The notes under the pieces were generated by a model. The model ran no database searches. It saw nothing but the letters and a program-made list of their open reading frames with translations, and had not been told where the DNA came from. DNA of 64,000 nt from Rhabditoides inermis (taxonomy: Eukaryota > Nematoda > Chromadorea > Rhabditida > Rhabditidae). This document shows positions 1-12,538 of the stretch, in pieces. How positions within the stretch are numbered: the first letter of the stretch is position 1; each line of letters opens with the position of its first letter. The stretch is taken from contig CAWZYM010000101.1 in the NCBI GenBank assembly GCA_963966185.1, forward strand, positions 88,501-152,500, written 5' to 3'. Made by a program: the position numbers and the translations under genes.

Positions 1-907
1 GAGGAAGGTCTTGGCGTTGGTGTCGCTCTTTCCGAGAGCGGTCGCCTTCCACGCAAAGTAGGCGCCCTGTATACAATCGGTTTACTTGAGCAAATCGATA
101 CGAACCAACTACTCACCGAGGGATCGGCCTGGAAGAGGAGCGGCCTGCCGGGCTGCTTGTCCCAGCCAGCAATCAGCAGAGACACTCCGAACGGGCGCAC
201 TCCTCTGCAACAATCATGATTAATGCATGGCACGTTCTTTGGGCCATACTAAACCTAAACAGACAAACTGTCCCTCGATGAGCGCGATGCCCCCATCCCT
301 ACTTAGTACAGACTTAGAACCCACAACATGGGAGAACAAGAACACGGTTGATTGGGGGAACGCAAAGGTCGGTGGTCGGAGCGATATGTCTACGCAAAAC
401 ATCAAAAAAATCCATGACGCACCCCGACTGTGTGTACTCCTGCATGACGGCGGCGAGCTTGGTGACGAGCTGGGTGGTGGGAATCTCCTCGCCGTACATG
501 AGCTCGTACTCCATCGCGATCTTGCGCGCGCGCTTCACCAGAATGCGGAAGTCGGGACCCATTCCACTAAAATCAGGCAATTAAACAAGTTCAACGGCAT
601 ACTCGCACCTGTACACGCATCCAATGTGCTGGCTGATCTTCTCGATCTTGTTCTGAGTCTCGTGCAGCGTCGAGTCCATGTTCTCCGTGGCCAGCACAAC
701 TCCGTCCTTGGCTGAAACGATTAAGCGAATACATATATCAACTAAAAAGCGAAATGTAAAAAAAGAACATAATTTAAAAAAAAAACACTAACCGCGAAGT
801 CCCACCGACGGCTGTCCGTTCTTGACGGCGTTGAGGGCGTACTCAATCTGCATCAGCTTTCCCGACGGGCTGAACGTCGTCAGGGAGAAGCCGTAGTGGT
901 CACCCAT
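1..907 (-). CDS. pas-2: Proteasome 20S subunit alpha type-2 (partial, 3' end off window)
   Basis: This encodes the alpha-2 subunit of the 20S proteasome core, an N-terminal-gate ring subunit without its own protease activity. I read exons at 793-907, 609-711, 423-566, 117-204 and 1-66, all joined by GT-AG introns in consistent phase. The protein begins [18 protein letters not shown], the alpha-subunit signature. It continues with [40 protein letters not shown] and [15 protein letters not shown], all typical of PSMA2/PAS-2 and close to C. elegans. About 170 residues are visible and roughly 60 C-terminal residues lie beyond base 1. A TATAG acceptor-like site lies just before the start codon, which may be a trans-splice site. 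The family assignment is certain and the exon ends are confident. Confidence 0.96.
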
Positions 908-1315
908 CCTCTATAATACATAAACGGTTCAATAGTAATACACATATGCAATAAATGCATGCAGTCGGTCACTTTGTAGACGAAGAACACACAACAGCTG
1001 CACCACCGATGACAAAACCAAACCACATACGTAAAGGAGAAACTAAACATATAAACAATACACCATGTGAAAACTTTAACAAAATTAGTGCAACACGAGT
1101 AAGAAGTTTACAAACAACATCTCTCAAACAACAACGGCGCGCCTCTCTGTGAAGATACCGTAATCCGTGATGATTTCTTTCACTTTAAGTGTGAAATTGG
1201 TCTCAGGTGGATAAACCCGATTTCTCGTTATTCACAACAAAGTTGAAAAGTAACTACGCACAACAACGCACTATTTGTTTCCAAATACAGTATACCTAAT
1301 TTTGTTCATTTACAG
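908..1315. promoter_or_regulatory. Divergent intergenic spacer between pas-2 and the coiled-coil gene
   Basis: About 410 bases separate two divergent start codons, so this spacer probably holds both promoters. It is AT-rich. TTTACAG lies directly before the rightward ATG at 1316 and looks like a trans-splice acceptor. I see no convincing TATA box or repeat; short open frames here look like noise. Confidence 0.4.
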
Positions 1316-3976
1316 ATGCCTCGTCCGAAATCAACGCCGATCAAAAAGTCTAAAGATGAAAAGAAAGAGCTTAAACAGGTGAAAGCATGCACGAGTAAGT
1401 CGATGTTCAGTTGTTTATAGGTCGGAACTTTCCTCGCATCCCTCACAAACACCAACAGCAGCTCTTTCGATGACGGTGGAAGGCAAGCTTATGAACATTT
1501 TTATTGTTTAATGTCATGGTTCAGTTCCTGTTCCCTTTTATCGAAGCTGCGTCGCGCAGAGGCTCGCGTGAAGGAGTTGGCTGAGGAGCAGAGGAAGGAG
1601 AAGGAGGAGTGGCGGGAACAGATGGAGGAGAAGGAGCGACAGTGGCAGGAGAAGATGGAACGGGCCGAGCAGCGTCATCGAGAGGACATGGAGAAGTTGA
1701 GGGAAGAGCTCACCAAGGTACATTCCATCCAATTCCACTCCAATATACACAGCAGCCGCCCAATTTTGATCATCGCGGCGGGACCCATTTTAAATATTGT
1801 TTTGGCTGGAAAAATTCAAGAAACGAACTGTTTTAGCAACCACAAACTTTTTGAAGCACCGCATATCAAAAACTACAACGCATTGACCGTAGGAATAACT
1901 GCTAACGTACACAAACGTAATGACGAATTGTATATAGGATAGCTCATATACTGGCCACACTTTTAACACCAACAACTTCTATTACATACACGACTGTTTT
2001 TACTAAGTCATTTTTCAATTATTGAAAGCGAAAAGAGAATAACCGGGCGCGATTCGCGTGAGTTCGGTTAGGGTTCGAGTAGGGATCGGGTGCGCTCGCC
2101 ACACCCGAACCCTCACTGCAATCAAATATTATCCATCTTGAAGAGCTCAAACAACAATATTACATAGCCAACTACTGTGGGGGTTACTCAGTCACAGTTG
2201 TCTGCAAGCACGTTTGATTCCAGCGTCAAACTTGCAAAACTCGGCCAGTTTGCAGCTGCGACTGCTCGCAGACGGCGAATAGTGCGTTGCGTTGTGTGAT
2301 GGATCAATCTGCGGATCGGCAGCGCGCGGGCATGGGGTACAATTGATCCGCACAAAATACAATTTTGGACCCAACAGCGAGACAAAAATGGACGAAATCA
2401 TTTCGATCTTGATTACGTTTTGTAACGGTTGTGTTCACTTCCAGCAAACTAACTGAATTTCAGTATGGATCTCGATCGACAGAGAATTGCAACAAATGTT
2501 CAAAGTGGCGAAAAGATGATAAATACGTTGATGATTAAGAATTCGCAATTGTATTTTTATTCTCACAAGTACTGTGATTTCATGCTTACCGGGGCAATCT
2601 GCGGTATGAAAGTTTACATTACGTCAAAAACATGTTGTCCAGTAGTTTTACCGTACACGACAGAAAATTGCTGTCAAAATTTTCACTGTCAAACAGTTTA
2701 ATCTCACGTTCACATTTCCAATTAGCAAAGTTCTCATTACACCCATAAACTTAAGTAAGATTTTGGGTATGATTTTATGGAATTGAAAATCATTTGCAAG
2801 TCTATTAGAGTAGAGTTGTCCATCTTCTACAGTTAATAACTCTTTACGGAATCAATGATCTCTTACATTGGGATATATAGACATTGTGCTTTTTACCGTA
2901 TTTCGGACATGAAACCAGCAAAAACGCTAAGTTTGTATAAATATCTCGTCGTTTCGCCCTCGTCTGACCGACCGCCGATAAATCACGTACCGTGAAAATG
3001 GAATACCCTATAGCTAGCGTTAGTGGTAACGAAGTCACTTTTTGCAAGAATATGTTCATGGGTTCAATTCCCGCTCGTCACGTAAAGTTTGTCAATTTTA
3101 AAACTTCATTGAACGGGCTCTGATCATTCTCTAACCACCAAATGTTTCATGATAGCTCTTGAAACTCATTGTTTTATCATTCTTGTTTTCGAACATAACT
3201 ATGATTGAATAATCCTTGTCGACAATTCCTCTATTGTAACTAGGTTTTTCTCTCTGTCCAGACTCTCCTGTCGCGCCAAAGGGTCAGAGGTACCAACCAC
3301 CTATACCAATGAACACCTCAAGGGTTGAGGATCATGTCGCAGTGGGTTACGGTATCCAACAGTAATCCTACAGTACACTACACACTACAGTAAGAAAAAT
3401 CAATATTCTAAGCCGTTTTTACTGTTTTTCTGTTACTCTCGAGTTGCCTGTTGTCGTTATCAACTTTTTGGAACTTTCCAGAAGCTTCTACGGAAGAAAA
3501 TCAGGTGAGTATGCTAGAGATTCACCCCTACAGAGACCGCAGGGCCAGTCTGCAGTGAGGGTTCGGGTGTGGCGAGCGCACCCGATCCCTACTCGAACCC
3601 TAACCGAACCCACGCGAATCGCGCCCGGTTATTCTCTTTTCGCTTTCAATAATTGAAAAATGACTTAGTAAAAACAGTCGTGTATGTAATAGAAGTTGTT
3701 GGTGTTAAAAGTGTGGCCAGTATATGAGCTATCCTATATACAATTCGTCATTACGTTTGTGTACGTTAGCAGTTATTCCTACGGTCAATACGTTGTAGTT
3801 TTTGATATGCGGTGCTTCAAAAGGTTTGTGGTTGCTAAAACAGTTCGTTTCTTGAATTTTTCCAGCCAAAACAATATTTAAAATGGGTCCCGCCGCGATG
3901 ATCAAAATTGGGCGGCTGCTGTGTATATTGGAGTTCCAACACCACTCTCGCCGCTCAACAATTTCAGAATCGATGA
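1316..3976 (+). CDS. Small lysine-rich coiled-coil protein gene interrupted by a transposon (model uncertain)
   Basis: The first exon starts at 1316 directly after TTTACAG and reads MPRPKSTPIKKSKDEKKELK, with a good donor (GAGTAAGT) near 1394. The main exon ends at 1717/1718 with AAG|GTACATT. From about 1551 it encodes a strongly charged heptad-like coiled coil (LRRAEARVKELAEEQ, then KEKEEWREQMEEKERQWQEK and HREDMEKLREELTK). The next acceptor (AATTTCAG at 3967) would add only two residues before TGA at 3974. A 2.2-kb foldback element occupies that intron. A polyadenylation-like AATAAA occurs near 4078. How the first exon joins the coiled-coil exon is unresolved: one route uses a small exon near 1460-1480 and an unusual acceptor. 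I do not recognise the protein. It could be a short centrosomal or cytoskeletal coiled coil, or a fragment. Confidence 0.45.
1738..3933. mobile_element. 2.2-kb foldback (long TIR) DNA transposon, non-autonomous
   Basis: Two inverted arms of about 383 bp (1738-2120 and 3551-3933) are near-identical reverse complements that begin CTCCAATATACAC and end at the ..CCTCACTGCA junction. They enclose about 1.43 kb of unique sequence. The element is flanked by a perfect 5-bp direct repeat, TTCCA, at 1733-1737 and 3934-3938, which is a target-site duplication. No transposase-like reading frame is present, so it is non-autonomous. Apparent ORFs in the two arms are the same repeat read on opposite strands. 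It sits in an intron of the coiled-coil gene. The near-identity of the arms suggests recent insertion or gene conversion. Confidence 0.9.
3018..3085 (+). other. tRNA-like A-box/B-box pair inside the foldback element
   Basis: The segment contains TAGCGTTAGTGGTAACG, which resembles a pol III A box/D arm, and GGTTCAATTCCCG, which resembles a B box/T arm, at tRNA-like spacing. No proper anticodon stem or 7-bp acceptor stem forms. It is at best a decayed tRNA or SINE head. Confidence 0.3.
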
Positions 3977-4269
3977 CGAATACCGCATCTCTTATCACAC
4001 AAGCTTTACCAGTTCACTACTAATAATTCTCACATTGTTCATTTGTTATCGTTTCCGTAAATATATAAACAGTTCACATAATAAATTAGACTTTACTAAA
4101 ACGAGCTCACAATGCAGACATCATAATCATCACAGAAACAATCTTGCCCCATAAATGGGCGCAACACAACATGAAATCCTAGCAACGCGGGAACATTATT
4201 ATGGGTAAAACCTCATAGAGGGAGTAAGGGACACATGAAATGAATAAATTAGTAACCCTAGGAACCAGT

Positions 4270-4909
4270 TTAGAGTTCAGTCTTCTTCTCTTCTCCTTCC
4301 CCCTTGGGAGTCTCGGGAATGGGCTCTGCGCTCTCCTCCTTCTTCGGCTCCTGCTCCGTCTTCTTCTCCTCTCTTTCGGCTTCCTTCTTCTCATCTCCGT
4401 TCTTCTTCTCCTCTTGCTTCTTCGCCTCATCAGCCGCCTTCTTCAGCTTGTCCAGATTGATGGTCGTCATCTTCTTGAACAGCGTCCTCGTCTCCCTCTC
4501 CAGAACCTTGATCTTGTTCAGCACATCCTGGGTCATCAGAGCCGGGTCCTCGTTCGCTGCCTTCTTCTCCTGCTCCTTCTCCTTCTCCGCAAACCACTCC
4601 TGCACCTTCGTCACCTGAAAACACGATTCGTCAACCACGGTTCTGTCCACCCACACCTTTTCATCACCATTATCATAAAACGACCCGAGTCACGCCGAAA
4701 TGCCTGTATGAGTCACTCCGGCAAACAGCGAGAGGCCATCGCAAAAGACGCGCCGCCTGATAAGCACACTCTATATATGCACCCCTCCCATTCCTGCACA
4801 TTCCATCCCTCCATCATACACTATGGGCTGCTGCCAGACAAAGCCCGACTCCACGCCACGGCTCAAGTCCAACACTGCACGCAACTCATTCACCACCATA
4901 TCACTCGGG

Positions 4910-4950
<41 letters not shown>

Positions 4951-7900
4951 GAGAAAGAGAAAGGGAAAGCAGAGAAACATAGAGATTTTGCAGTTCCCGT
5001 CCCGGTTCCAAGAGAAAGGATCGCGAAGCAGGTCGGCAGGCTAGAATCGCCAGCATCCGAAACAAAAACATCGTCGACACTCCCTCACCCTCCAATCCGT
5101 CAGCCCCACCAATGGACACGCTTTGTCCGTTCCCCGACTTCCCATGTGAGTCTCGCACCCGGGTGAAGCTTTATCCGAGGTGTGAGGACTATTGAGAATC
5201 GCAGAAACCAAGACGCAGTTAGTGAAAATGATATTGTATCGCTCCGATTACAAGAACGGAACTTTATTTTGTACTTTCCTAATCCTGAATTCAGCCACCG
5301 TCACCGATGACATCATCAACGAAGATGACAAGTGCTCCTCTCACCACACCCACCACTGTCCATCTCCCGTTGGCCTCGACCCATCCAGCCTCGAGCCAGT
5401 CACATACACCACCGCCGTCACCCTCTCCACCCACTCACACTCCACACATCATGACTCATCCCACGCCCACTTCTCCCACTCGCACGAAAGCACCTCCCAT
5501 CACGTCACTTCTTCTGACCACTACACCGACTCTCACACATATGACTGTACCAGTGGTGGCGGAGGATTCGGAACTTCCGACTACTAATGCCAATCTTGTC
5601 ATAATGTATAGTATAAACTATTCAAAGAGTTGTTCAACCAATCTACTCTCAACTGTCGACTCAAATCCTCACCTTCTTCTCGAACGCCTCCACATCGGTG
5701 GCGTTCCACATGGGGAACTCGCTGTCCAGCGACGACTTCGAGTTATTCAGCAGCGCCAGCGTCGAGTTGAGCTGTGACGTCATCGACTCCAGAGCCGCCG
5801 GCAGAGACTGAAACAACACTTTACACTTTTACTTCAACTCTGCCTTCCAATTCCCATGATAATCAGCTGAACTTCCCGCAAATGTTTACCAACTCTGTTC
5901 CATCTCATTCTCCTTCGTAATCCTACGATCTCTACTTCCCAAATGTCTTCCCATCGTGCACCTATATCCCAGCTCACAATTCTAATGCTTCAATTCCCCA
6001 GTCGCCCTGATGATGCCTCCCACCCACTTTGCTCTCGTCGATCCTCTTCTTCACCGGCCGCACGAGGTCCTTGATGGCGTTGAGGTTCTTGGTGAACTCG
6101 TGCGTCTTCGTGTCCACACCCGCCTCGTCCTCCAGCCAAGTGCGCACGCGCGAAGCCTGACATATCCATGCTATAATCAAATTCATTTTCTTCCACTTTG
6201 TTTTGTCTTCCATTTCGTTCGAAACCACTTTCAACCCCTCTTCTCACCTCAGCCGCCACCTTCTCCCTCTCCTCCTCAGTCGAGTACTTGACAAACTCCT
6301 CCTCCTCTCCCAGCTGGCTCGCCTCGAATGCGTACGCCTCGAGCTCGTTCTCGGCAGCCTGTCGCTCCGCCCGAAGACGCTCCTCCTTCGCAAAACGATC
6401 CAGACTGAAAAGCGGTGATCAATCCTATTCCAACCCGATCAATCCTATAGGATATCCTATGTCAATCTTATAGGATATTATACTCCTATATCAACCCAGT
6501 ACTACAGCGTTGCAACACCACAATCGTCGTCATATGCATGGTGACGTCACACTTACATGGCGGCGGCGTGTTTGACGTGCTCCTCCTCCATGGGCTGGGC
6601 GTCGCGGGCGACGCGAGTCACATTGAGCTTTACGCGAACCTCCTCTGCCACCGGCTCCTTCTTCTAAAAATGTATTTAGAATAGTTTATTCATAAATCAT
6701 AAAAGATCATGACATTTGCATACTTGCTTCTCATTCAAAAACTCACTGTTTACCGATATACAGAGCATTCTAACCCTACACGATATTCAAATAGTAAAAG
6801 AAACTGTACGAATCAAACTCGTTCGTATTCACCTTGTCCTTTTTCTTCTCTTTCTAAATGTACACATTGTTGAAACATCGCACTCCCCCCACATACCTTG
6901 GTCTCCTTCTTCTCGTCCTTTTTATCACCAGCTCCGTCAGTCTCGGTCGAGTTTCCAGCAGTCTTCGCCTCTTCGGGCTTCTCCTCTCCAGTCTTCTCCT
7001 CTGTCTTCTGCTCCTTCTCCTCGGTAGCCGGCTTCTCCTCAGTCTTCTCCTCGGGCTGCTCCTTCTTCTCCTCAGCTCCCTCCTCCTTGTCCTGCTCCTT
7101 CTCTTCTTCCTTCGGCTCTCCCTCCTCCGTCGTGGATGAGAAAAATCCAGAGATCGTGTTGGTGATAGCTAAAACATCCATCGAATCCAGAACGAAAACA
7201 GTACAGCTTGTGCTTGAACCAAAAACTAAAACACCCAAATTCCCAGAAAAAAAAACCAAAAGATGGAAACACGCTGGGAAGGAACACTCTCACAAACTCA
7301 CAATCGAATACACCACCACCACCACCATTCTTCTCTTGCCCCACAGTGTTAGGAGCTGAACAAAGGATACATTCCCCCGTCGTTCAAAACAACCCCCCCC
7401 CCCCCGCCGCCCCTCCTGATCCAGCCCATTCACAAGGATGCCTGACTCACACTCGATGACGCTCTTGGGCTTCTTCTGGATGACGGCCTCGACCTTGGAG
7501 AGCTGCACAAGGCCACTCTCGTCCAGCGAGAACGCCGCCTTCACTCCCTTGAACTCCGTCTCCTCGGGCGTCAGCTTCTCGGACAAAGTCTTGCCGAGAC
7601 CGCTCACAACAATCTCCGAAATATTGAGCGGGCCCATCAGACTGAAAATATCATGGTAAAAATTCCAACGTATCCAATCAAGACACCCTGCACACAGTTT
7701 TTAAGACAAAAAACATCAGAAATATGCGATGCACTATAATTCCCCTCTACTCACGCGAGCTGGTCCTTCTTGAAGTGCGACATGTCTCCGTAGTTGAGGT
7801 CGAAGGCAAAGTCGTCCGTGTACGAGGTGAAAGAGAGTATCTTCTTGCTGGTGGGGTAGCTAGTCTTATACTGGAACAGCTGCCTCTGGATCGCCTTCTC

Positions 7901-10180
7901 CACCACCTCGTCACTGCCCTCCTCCTGCTGCTTCGACACAAAGTTGACCTAAACACACATCCATCAATATAAATCGATACCGGCAAGCACTACCTGAATG
8001 GGGTGCAGCACGAGCTCCTTGAGGTGGAACGGCTTCACCTTGAAGCCCTTGGACAAGTGCGCGGCCTGGAATCAATCGATAAACCAATCGATATATCAAT
8101 GGCGCTCACCTGGAACAGAGCGCCCATGGCGGCGGCCTCGTCCGTGTTGAGGAAGCGTCCAATCTCCTTGCTGCCGATCGCCTTCTGCACCTGTTCCTGC
8201 ACCTTCGGAACGCGGGTGCCCGCGCCCATCAGAACAACCTGGTCCACCTGCAACCAGCAGTATAAACTATCATAATGCACACTTTGAAAGAATCACACAT
8301 TCTGCGCGTTGTCTCAATCTGTTCCGTGAGACTGTGCTGGTATTGTGCTACCGCACCTTCTCCACGTCGACTCCAGCCATGGCGAGGGCGTCGTAGATGG
8401 GCTGCTGCATGCGCTCCTCCAGACCCGCCATCAGCGCGTTCAGCTCGTCGCGCGTCACGTGGATGCGCATGTCCTGCAACACATATACACCTTCGATTAA
8501 AATAACGAAACAACATTCAATTCGTAGTGCCACTGTAGTATGTGATATTTGTTCAACTAACTATGAATGTCGTCAGGCAAACCTAAAAGTTATGATCCAC
8601 AATCTGCGTGCAAACTTTCACATTTCTAGTAGAAATATAGCCTGCGCCAGTCTGCGATAGTTTTCGATCTACCTCGCTTGCAGTTCGAAACACGGCGCCA
8701 TAACCGTCTGCTGCCTCTCTTGTTTTGCGTGCTATTGCCGAGAGCTGACTCTCCGTCTTCCTCTGATCTACCCCACCGCGCGCAACTTATTGCGAGCATA
8801 GCCATAGAACTACATAATTGTTATAAAAAGATAAATTATTGCGAGCATACAACCACATAATTGTTGTAAAAAGATGATCTCTCCCCTGCACGCACCTTCT
8901 CCTCGTGCACCGACTCGATCTGCGCGTAGTGGTCGGCGTTGGCCGAGAGCACCTGCTTGACCCGCTCCGCCTCCTTCCACAGCTTGGCCATGGCGCGCGC
9001 GTTCGTCGTCACGTCAGTCTCCGTCTTGAGCGTCGCGCGCACCTTCTCGATCAGGTGGTCGCGCAGCCGCACCGTCAGCTCCAGACCGCCCAGCGTGCGG
9101 TCAAAGCCCACGCCCAGCACCGTCATGCGCGGCTCCTTGCCGTACTTCTCCTGCAACGACGAGTCGATATGCGAACGTATGCTGACAACGATATACGAAA
9201 AATCGATAACACCAACCTTGACCAGCTTGAACTCGACGAGAGTCGCCACCGTCTTCTGCGCGCCCATGTCGTAGACGAGCAGCGTCTGTCCCTCGTCGGT
9301 GATCTCCTTCCGCCTGAACACTCCATGCGACAGCGCGGCCGCCGATCCGTCAGCCACCAGCTGCAGCAGGTTCAGCTTGGCGATCTTGGCGGCCGTGGCG
9401 AGCGCCGAGCGCTCCGCCTGGTTCCAGTACGCCGGGATCGTGATCACCGCGTCCTGCAAACGTATGCATATCGAGTAATTATTATATTATGATGTTTCGA
9501 TATTGTTACGATGAATGCGGTTGATTGCGTACCTTGACGGGTTGCTCGGCGAAAGCCTCGGTGACGTGTTTGATGTCGGCGAGGGTCATGGCTAGGAGCG
9601 TCTCCACGGAATATTTCTCGTCGCCCACAGGGAACACCACCTGGCTGTTGTTCGGGTTCGTCTCCATCTTGATCTGAACAAAATTATTATATAAATATGT
9701 GCGCATTATACCGGTAGACATGTATAGTAATACATAAAGAACATAGTTGTCACAACAAACCTGCGGGAACCGTTGCCTGTACTGCTCGACGATTGGGTGA
9801 TCGGCGGGCTTGGCGAGCAGGTCGAGAATGTTGCCGTAGACAGTCTGCGGGAAGCGCACCTGCAGCGCCAGCGCTGCGTCCGAGAACACACTGAAACGAG
9901 TATGATATGATCATACGTTTCCCGGAGACGTACCGCTCTCCGTTGCGGATGGAGAGGAGGTGGGGCGACTTGCGGCGGCTCTCCTTGTTGAGCACAATCT
10001 CCATGGGCACGCCCGGCTTGACCAGGCCGACCTTGATGAACTGCGTGCCGAGGTCGATCGACATCGCGCCGAACTGCGCATCTGCAGGAGGAAGGTGAAC
10101 GCGGACAGGTGAATGAGCCGCTTACCTGCTCCGCGCAGAAGCAGCACGCTTACTGCGAACAGTAAGACGAGGGTCTTCAT
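4270..10180 (-). CDS. hyou1: Hypoxia up-regulated protein 1 / GRP170-like ER chaperone
   Basis: This is a large HSP70-superfamily chaperone of the ER lumen that acts as a nucleotide exchange factor and holdase. Seventeen exons join in frame to 940 residues: 10126-10180, 9934-10081, 9761-9890, 9533-9673, 9217-9453, 8896-9150, 8357-8473, 8110-8247, 7994-8065, 7755-7948, 7451-7641, 6897-7168, 6557-6663, 6248-6404, 6028-6156, 5673-5807 and 4270-4614. The N-terminus is a signal peptide ([19 protein letters not shown]). The ATPase domain shows [58 protein letters not shown] and DEAAAMGAL. After the substrate-binding beta domain comes the family's acidic, Lys/Glu-rich insert, then the helical C-terminal domain with TWLEDEAGV. 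The protein ends KTEL, a KDEL-like ER-retrieval signal. CATTGCAG just before the ATG looks like a trans-splice site. The last intron is long (about 1.06 kb). Confidence 0.95.
8635..8815 (+). repeat. Dispersed repeat family B, copy 1 (intronic)
   Basis: The sequence from GCCTGCGCCAGTCTGCGATAG through TTTTCGATCTACCTCG and CCGTCTTCCTCTGATCTACC to ACTTATTGCGAGCATAG recurs at 26666-26800 (same strand) and 30090-30240 (opposite strand). This copy lies in a hyou1 intron (8474-8895), and the tail GCGAGCATA is repeated again at 8839. No coding capacity or terminal repeats are obvious. Confidence 0.75.
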
Positions 10181-10738
10181 ACTGCAATGAGAGGCTCACT
10201 GAATGTACAAACACGAATACAAACACACACACGCGAGCGAGTAACTGGTGAATGGGAATGAAGGACACGTCTCACTCGACTAGCCCACACATATTCCACG
10301 TGTACAATGGACGAGAGTCGAATAGCGTGCGGCTGCGAGCGAAGCGCGGAACATTCGAGACGCGTCCAGTGTTGAAGGTTCGAACGATAGTATGCAAATT
10401 AACACCGGTATGAATAGAATAAACACGCTTGACCCGGAGAATGTAATAAAACAAACAAGCCAGCTCCCTGGAACGACCGGCTAAGCTGACGTAGCCCAGA
10501 GTGCACAACAAAACACCACACACCACACACCACTATTCTCGAAAATCCATTTTTAATCCAATGTGATGTGATTTTTCAGTGTTTTACACAAAGAAAGATG
10601 TAAATAAAGAAACGTTTTATTTCGCTTATTTACAACTAGTAAGTTGTTGTGTAGCGTTGTTTCAATACTGCCTTCACACAGCAATAATCGCCTCTTATCT
10701 TCGTCTTGCTGTTCTATTTCAATGCGCAATTCTATCTT
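10181..10738. promoter_or_regulatory. Upstream region of hyou1 / 3' flank of the fucosyltransferase gene
   Basis: This spacer should hold the hyou1 promoter. It contains CCACGTGT at 10296-10303 and TGACGT at 10487-10492; both resemble cores bound by ER-stress bZIP factors. These are short and could be chance. On the minus strand an AATAAA near 10617-10622 probably serves as the polyadenylation signal of the fucosyltransferase gene. Confidence 0.4.
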
Positions 10739-11161
10739 TCAATTAAATTTTAGTTTTGTCCAGGTAGGAGGATAGAAATCATCGGGATAGAATCCCTCCA
10801 AGGCCCCTGGATATCGCTCGTATTTTGCATTGTAGAAGACCCGTCGCCCGCGGGACAAATAGCCCATCCAATACCCGTACGAAGAAGCTGACGCTGAACA
10901 AAACTCTTCACATTCGACCAAAGTAGACACACTACCTGTGATGATAACTTGATCACATATCTCTGAGGATATGATCCAGTCGATATGCGATGGAAGAGAT
11001 CGATCGTTCGAAACCACTGTCACACTGAAACCTCTGTTGGATGTTCTTTCATCTCTTTCTCACTTCCATAATGACTTTGGTCGATCGCTGAATACTGAAG
11101 ATGACCACTGAGGATCGTTACTGAAGAGCAACACGCGAGACGATTGAGTTGATGGACCTGA

Positions 11162-11260
<99 letters not shown>

Positions 11261-11404
11261 TTTCTTTACCTGGATAATCCGCTGTCACTTCCTGTACTGC
11301 TTTCACTATGAAATCTTTCCTTGAAGGCTCGTGAACAGACGATTTTTCAAAGTCTCCTCTTCTGATGTGAACACATACACTGAAAGAGTAGCAAAGTGAA
11401 CACG

Positions 11405-11437
<33 letters not shown>

Positions 11438-11959
11438 GGAGAGAGAGAGAGACTCACTGCCAGTCGTTCTTGCGTAGTTCGGGTATGAGTTTCAGTCCCT
11501 TCATTCTAGTCTCCTCACCTACCATCACTCTATGAAGGATAGCATCTTTCGACACATTTCCATAGAGCGCATACTTGTAAGACTAAAACCACACATATAT
11601 ATCACCAATATAACGAAAACACAACTACCTGTAAGTACCTCACGTGCACGTCACTAATCAACGCGTCTGAATCCATAATACTATAATCGTAATATCGACA
11701 ACAATCCATATCCGGAGCAGAATGGAATAATCCGTATATCCAGTTCTGCAAAAGGAACTGAGAGAGAGAGAGAGAAACTCACCGCTATTCTCCTTCTGAT
11801 AGGATACTGCACGACTCCGATTCCATCCAGTAGATTCGGCATCGTTTGTCCGAGTTTCTCCAACACCCGATGGTCATGATTGTCATGTCCTATAACGGGG
11901 ATCCTGAAAAAAAGAACTATAACATTGATAATCTTCATGATAATCACATAAAACAGCAA

Positions 11960-12007
<48 letters not shown>

Positions 12008-12338
12008 CAGAATGAAGGGCGGTTCCAATGATCCAGGAAAAGGAAGAGTGTATGGAAATGAGAACATATGGAAACTAGGAAACTTAAGATACACAATCAC
12101 ATCGCCCTCACCTGTTAGTGATCTTGCCAATCGCCACGAGCCCGACAATTTCGAACAGGACGTTGCCCGTCCCTCCTCCATACGCGGTCGCGTGTAGGAA
12201 GGATGCCAGAAACCTCGGCGGCTGACCATAATTGGCATGGTTCCAGTGGAGAGGAGCAGGCGAGTGGAGGATAAGGAGCAGCGAGCAGGTGGAAAGGCAG
12301 ACGAGGAGCAGACGAGGTACTCGAAACAACACACGCAT
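10739..12338 (-). CDS. GT11-family fucosyltransferase, Golgi type II membrane protein
   Basis: This is probably a galactoside alpha-1,2-fucosyltransferase (CAZy GT11) that uses GDP-fucose in the Golgi. Seven exons give 359 residues in frame: 12112-12338, 11783-11903, 11629-11745, 11458-11582, 11270-11379, 11064-11157 and 10739-11024. The start follows TTCAG|ATG, a likely trans-splice site. Residues 1-32 form a short basic stretch and one hydrophobic anchor (LLLVCLSTCSLLLIL). GGGTGNVLFE matches the GDP-sugar glycine-rich start of the catalytic domain. HIRRGDF at about 201-207 is the diagnostic H-x-R-R-x-D motif. The C-terminus has the nematode GT11 pattern YWMGYLSRGRRVFYN ... DFYPPTW. The intron between exons 5 and 6 contains a long TA tract. 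Acceptor specificity cannot be read from sequence. Confidence 0.85.
11164..11256. repeat. (TA)n microsatellite
   Basis: An uninterrupted TA tract of more than 90 bases lies in a fucosyltransferase intron, about 15 bases from the acceptor on the minus strand. It is self-complementary and prone to cruciform formation and length change. Confidence 0.98.
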
Positions 12339-12491
12339 CTGAAGGAGATGTGGACCATGGCAACGAAAAAGCAATTCTGGATGTGTCTGGAACAATGACA
12401 CATAACAAATGAGGTTTTTCTGACTGTTGCCATAACAGTCGGCTAGAAAGCATGCACAATAACACCAAGTGTGTCTTATCGCCTCTCAAGA

Positions 12492-12538
<47 letters not shown>

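Noticed and set aside
1790..1975. Identical 61-codon frames at 1790-1975 (-) and 3696-3881 (+), suggesting a duplicated small gene
   Set aside because: They are the two inverted arms of the same foldback transposon.
3000..3085. A functional tRNA gene inside the foldback element
   Set aside because: A and B boxes are present but acceptor and anticodon stems do not form.
5307..5777. Thr/Ser/His/Pro-rich frame in the last hyou1 intron, possible mucin-like exon
   Set aside because: Low-complexity intronic sequence; hyou1 exons join in frame without it and it has no fitting splice sites.
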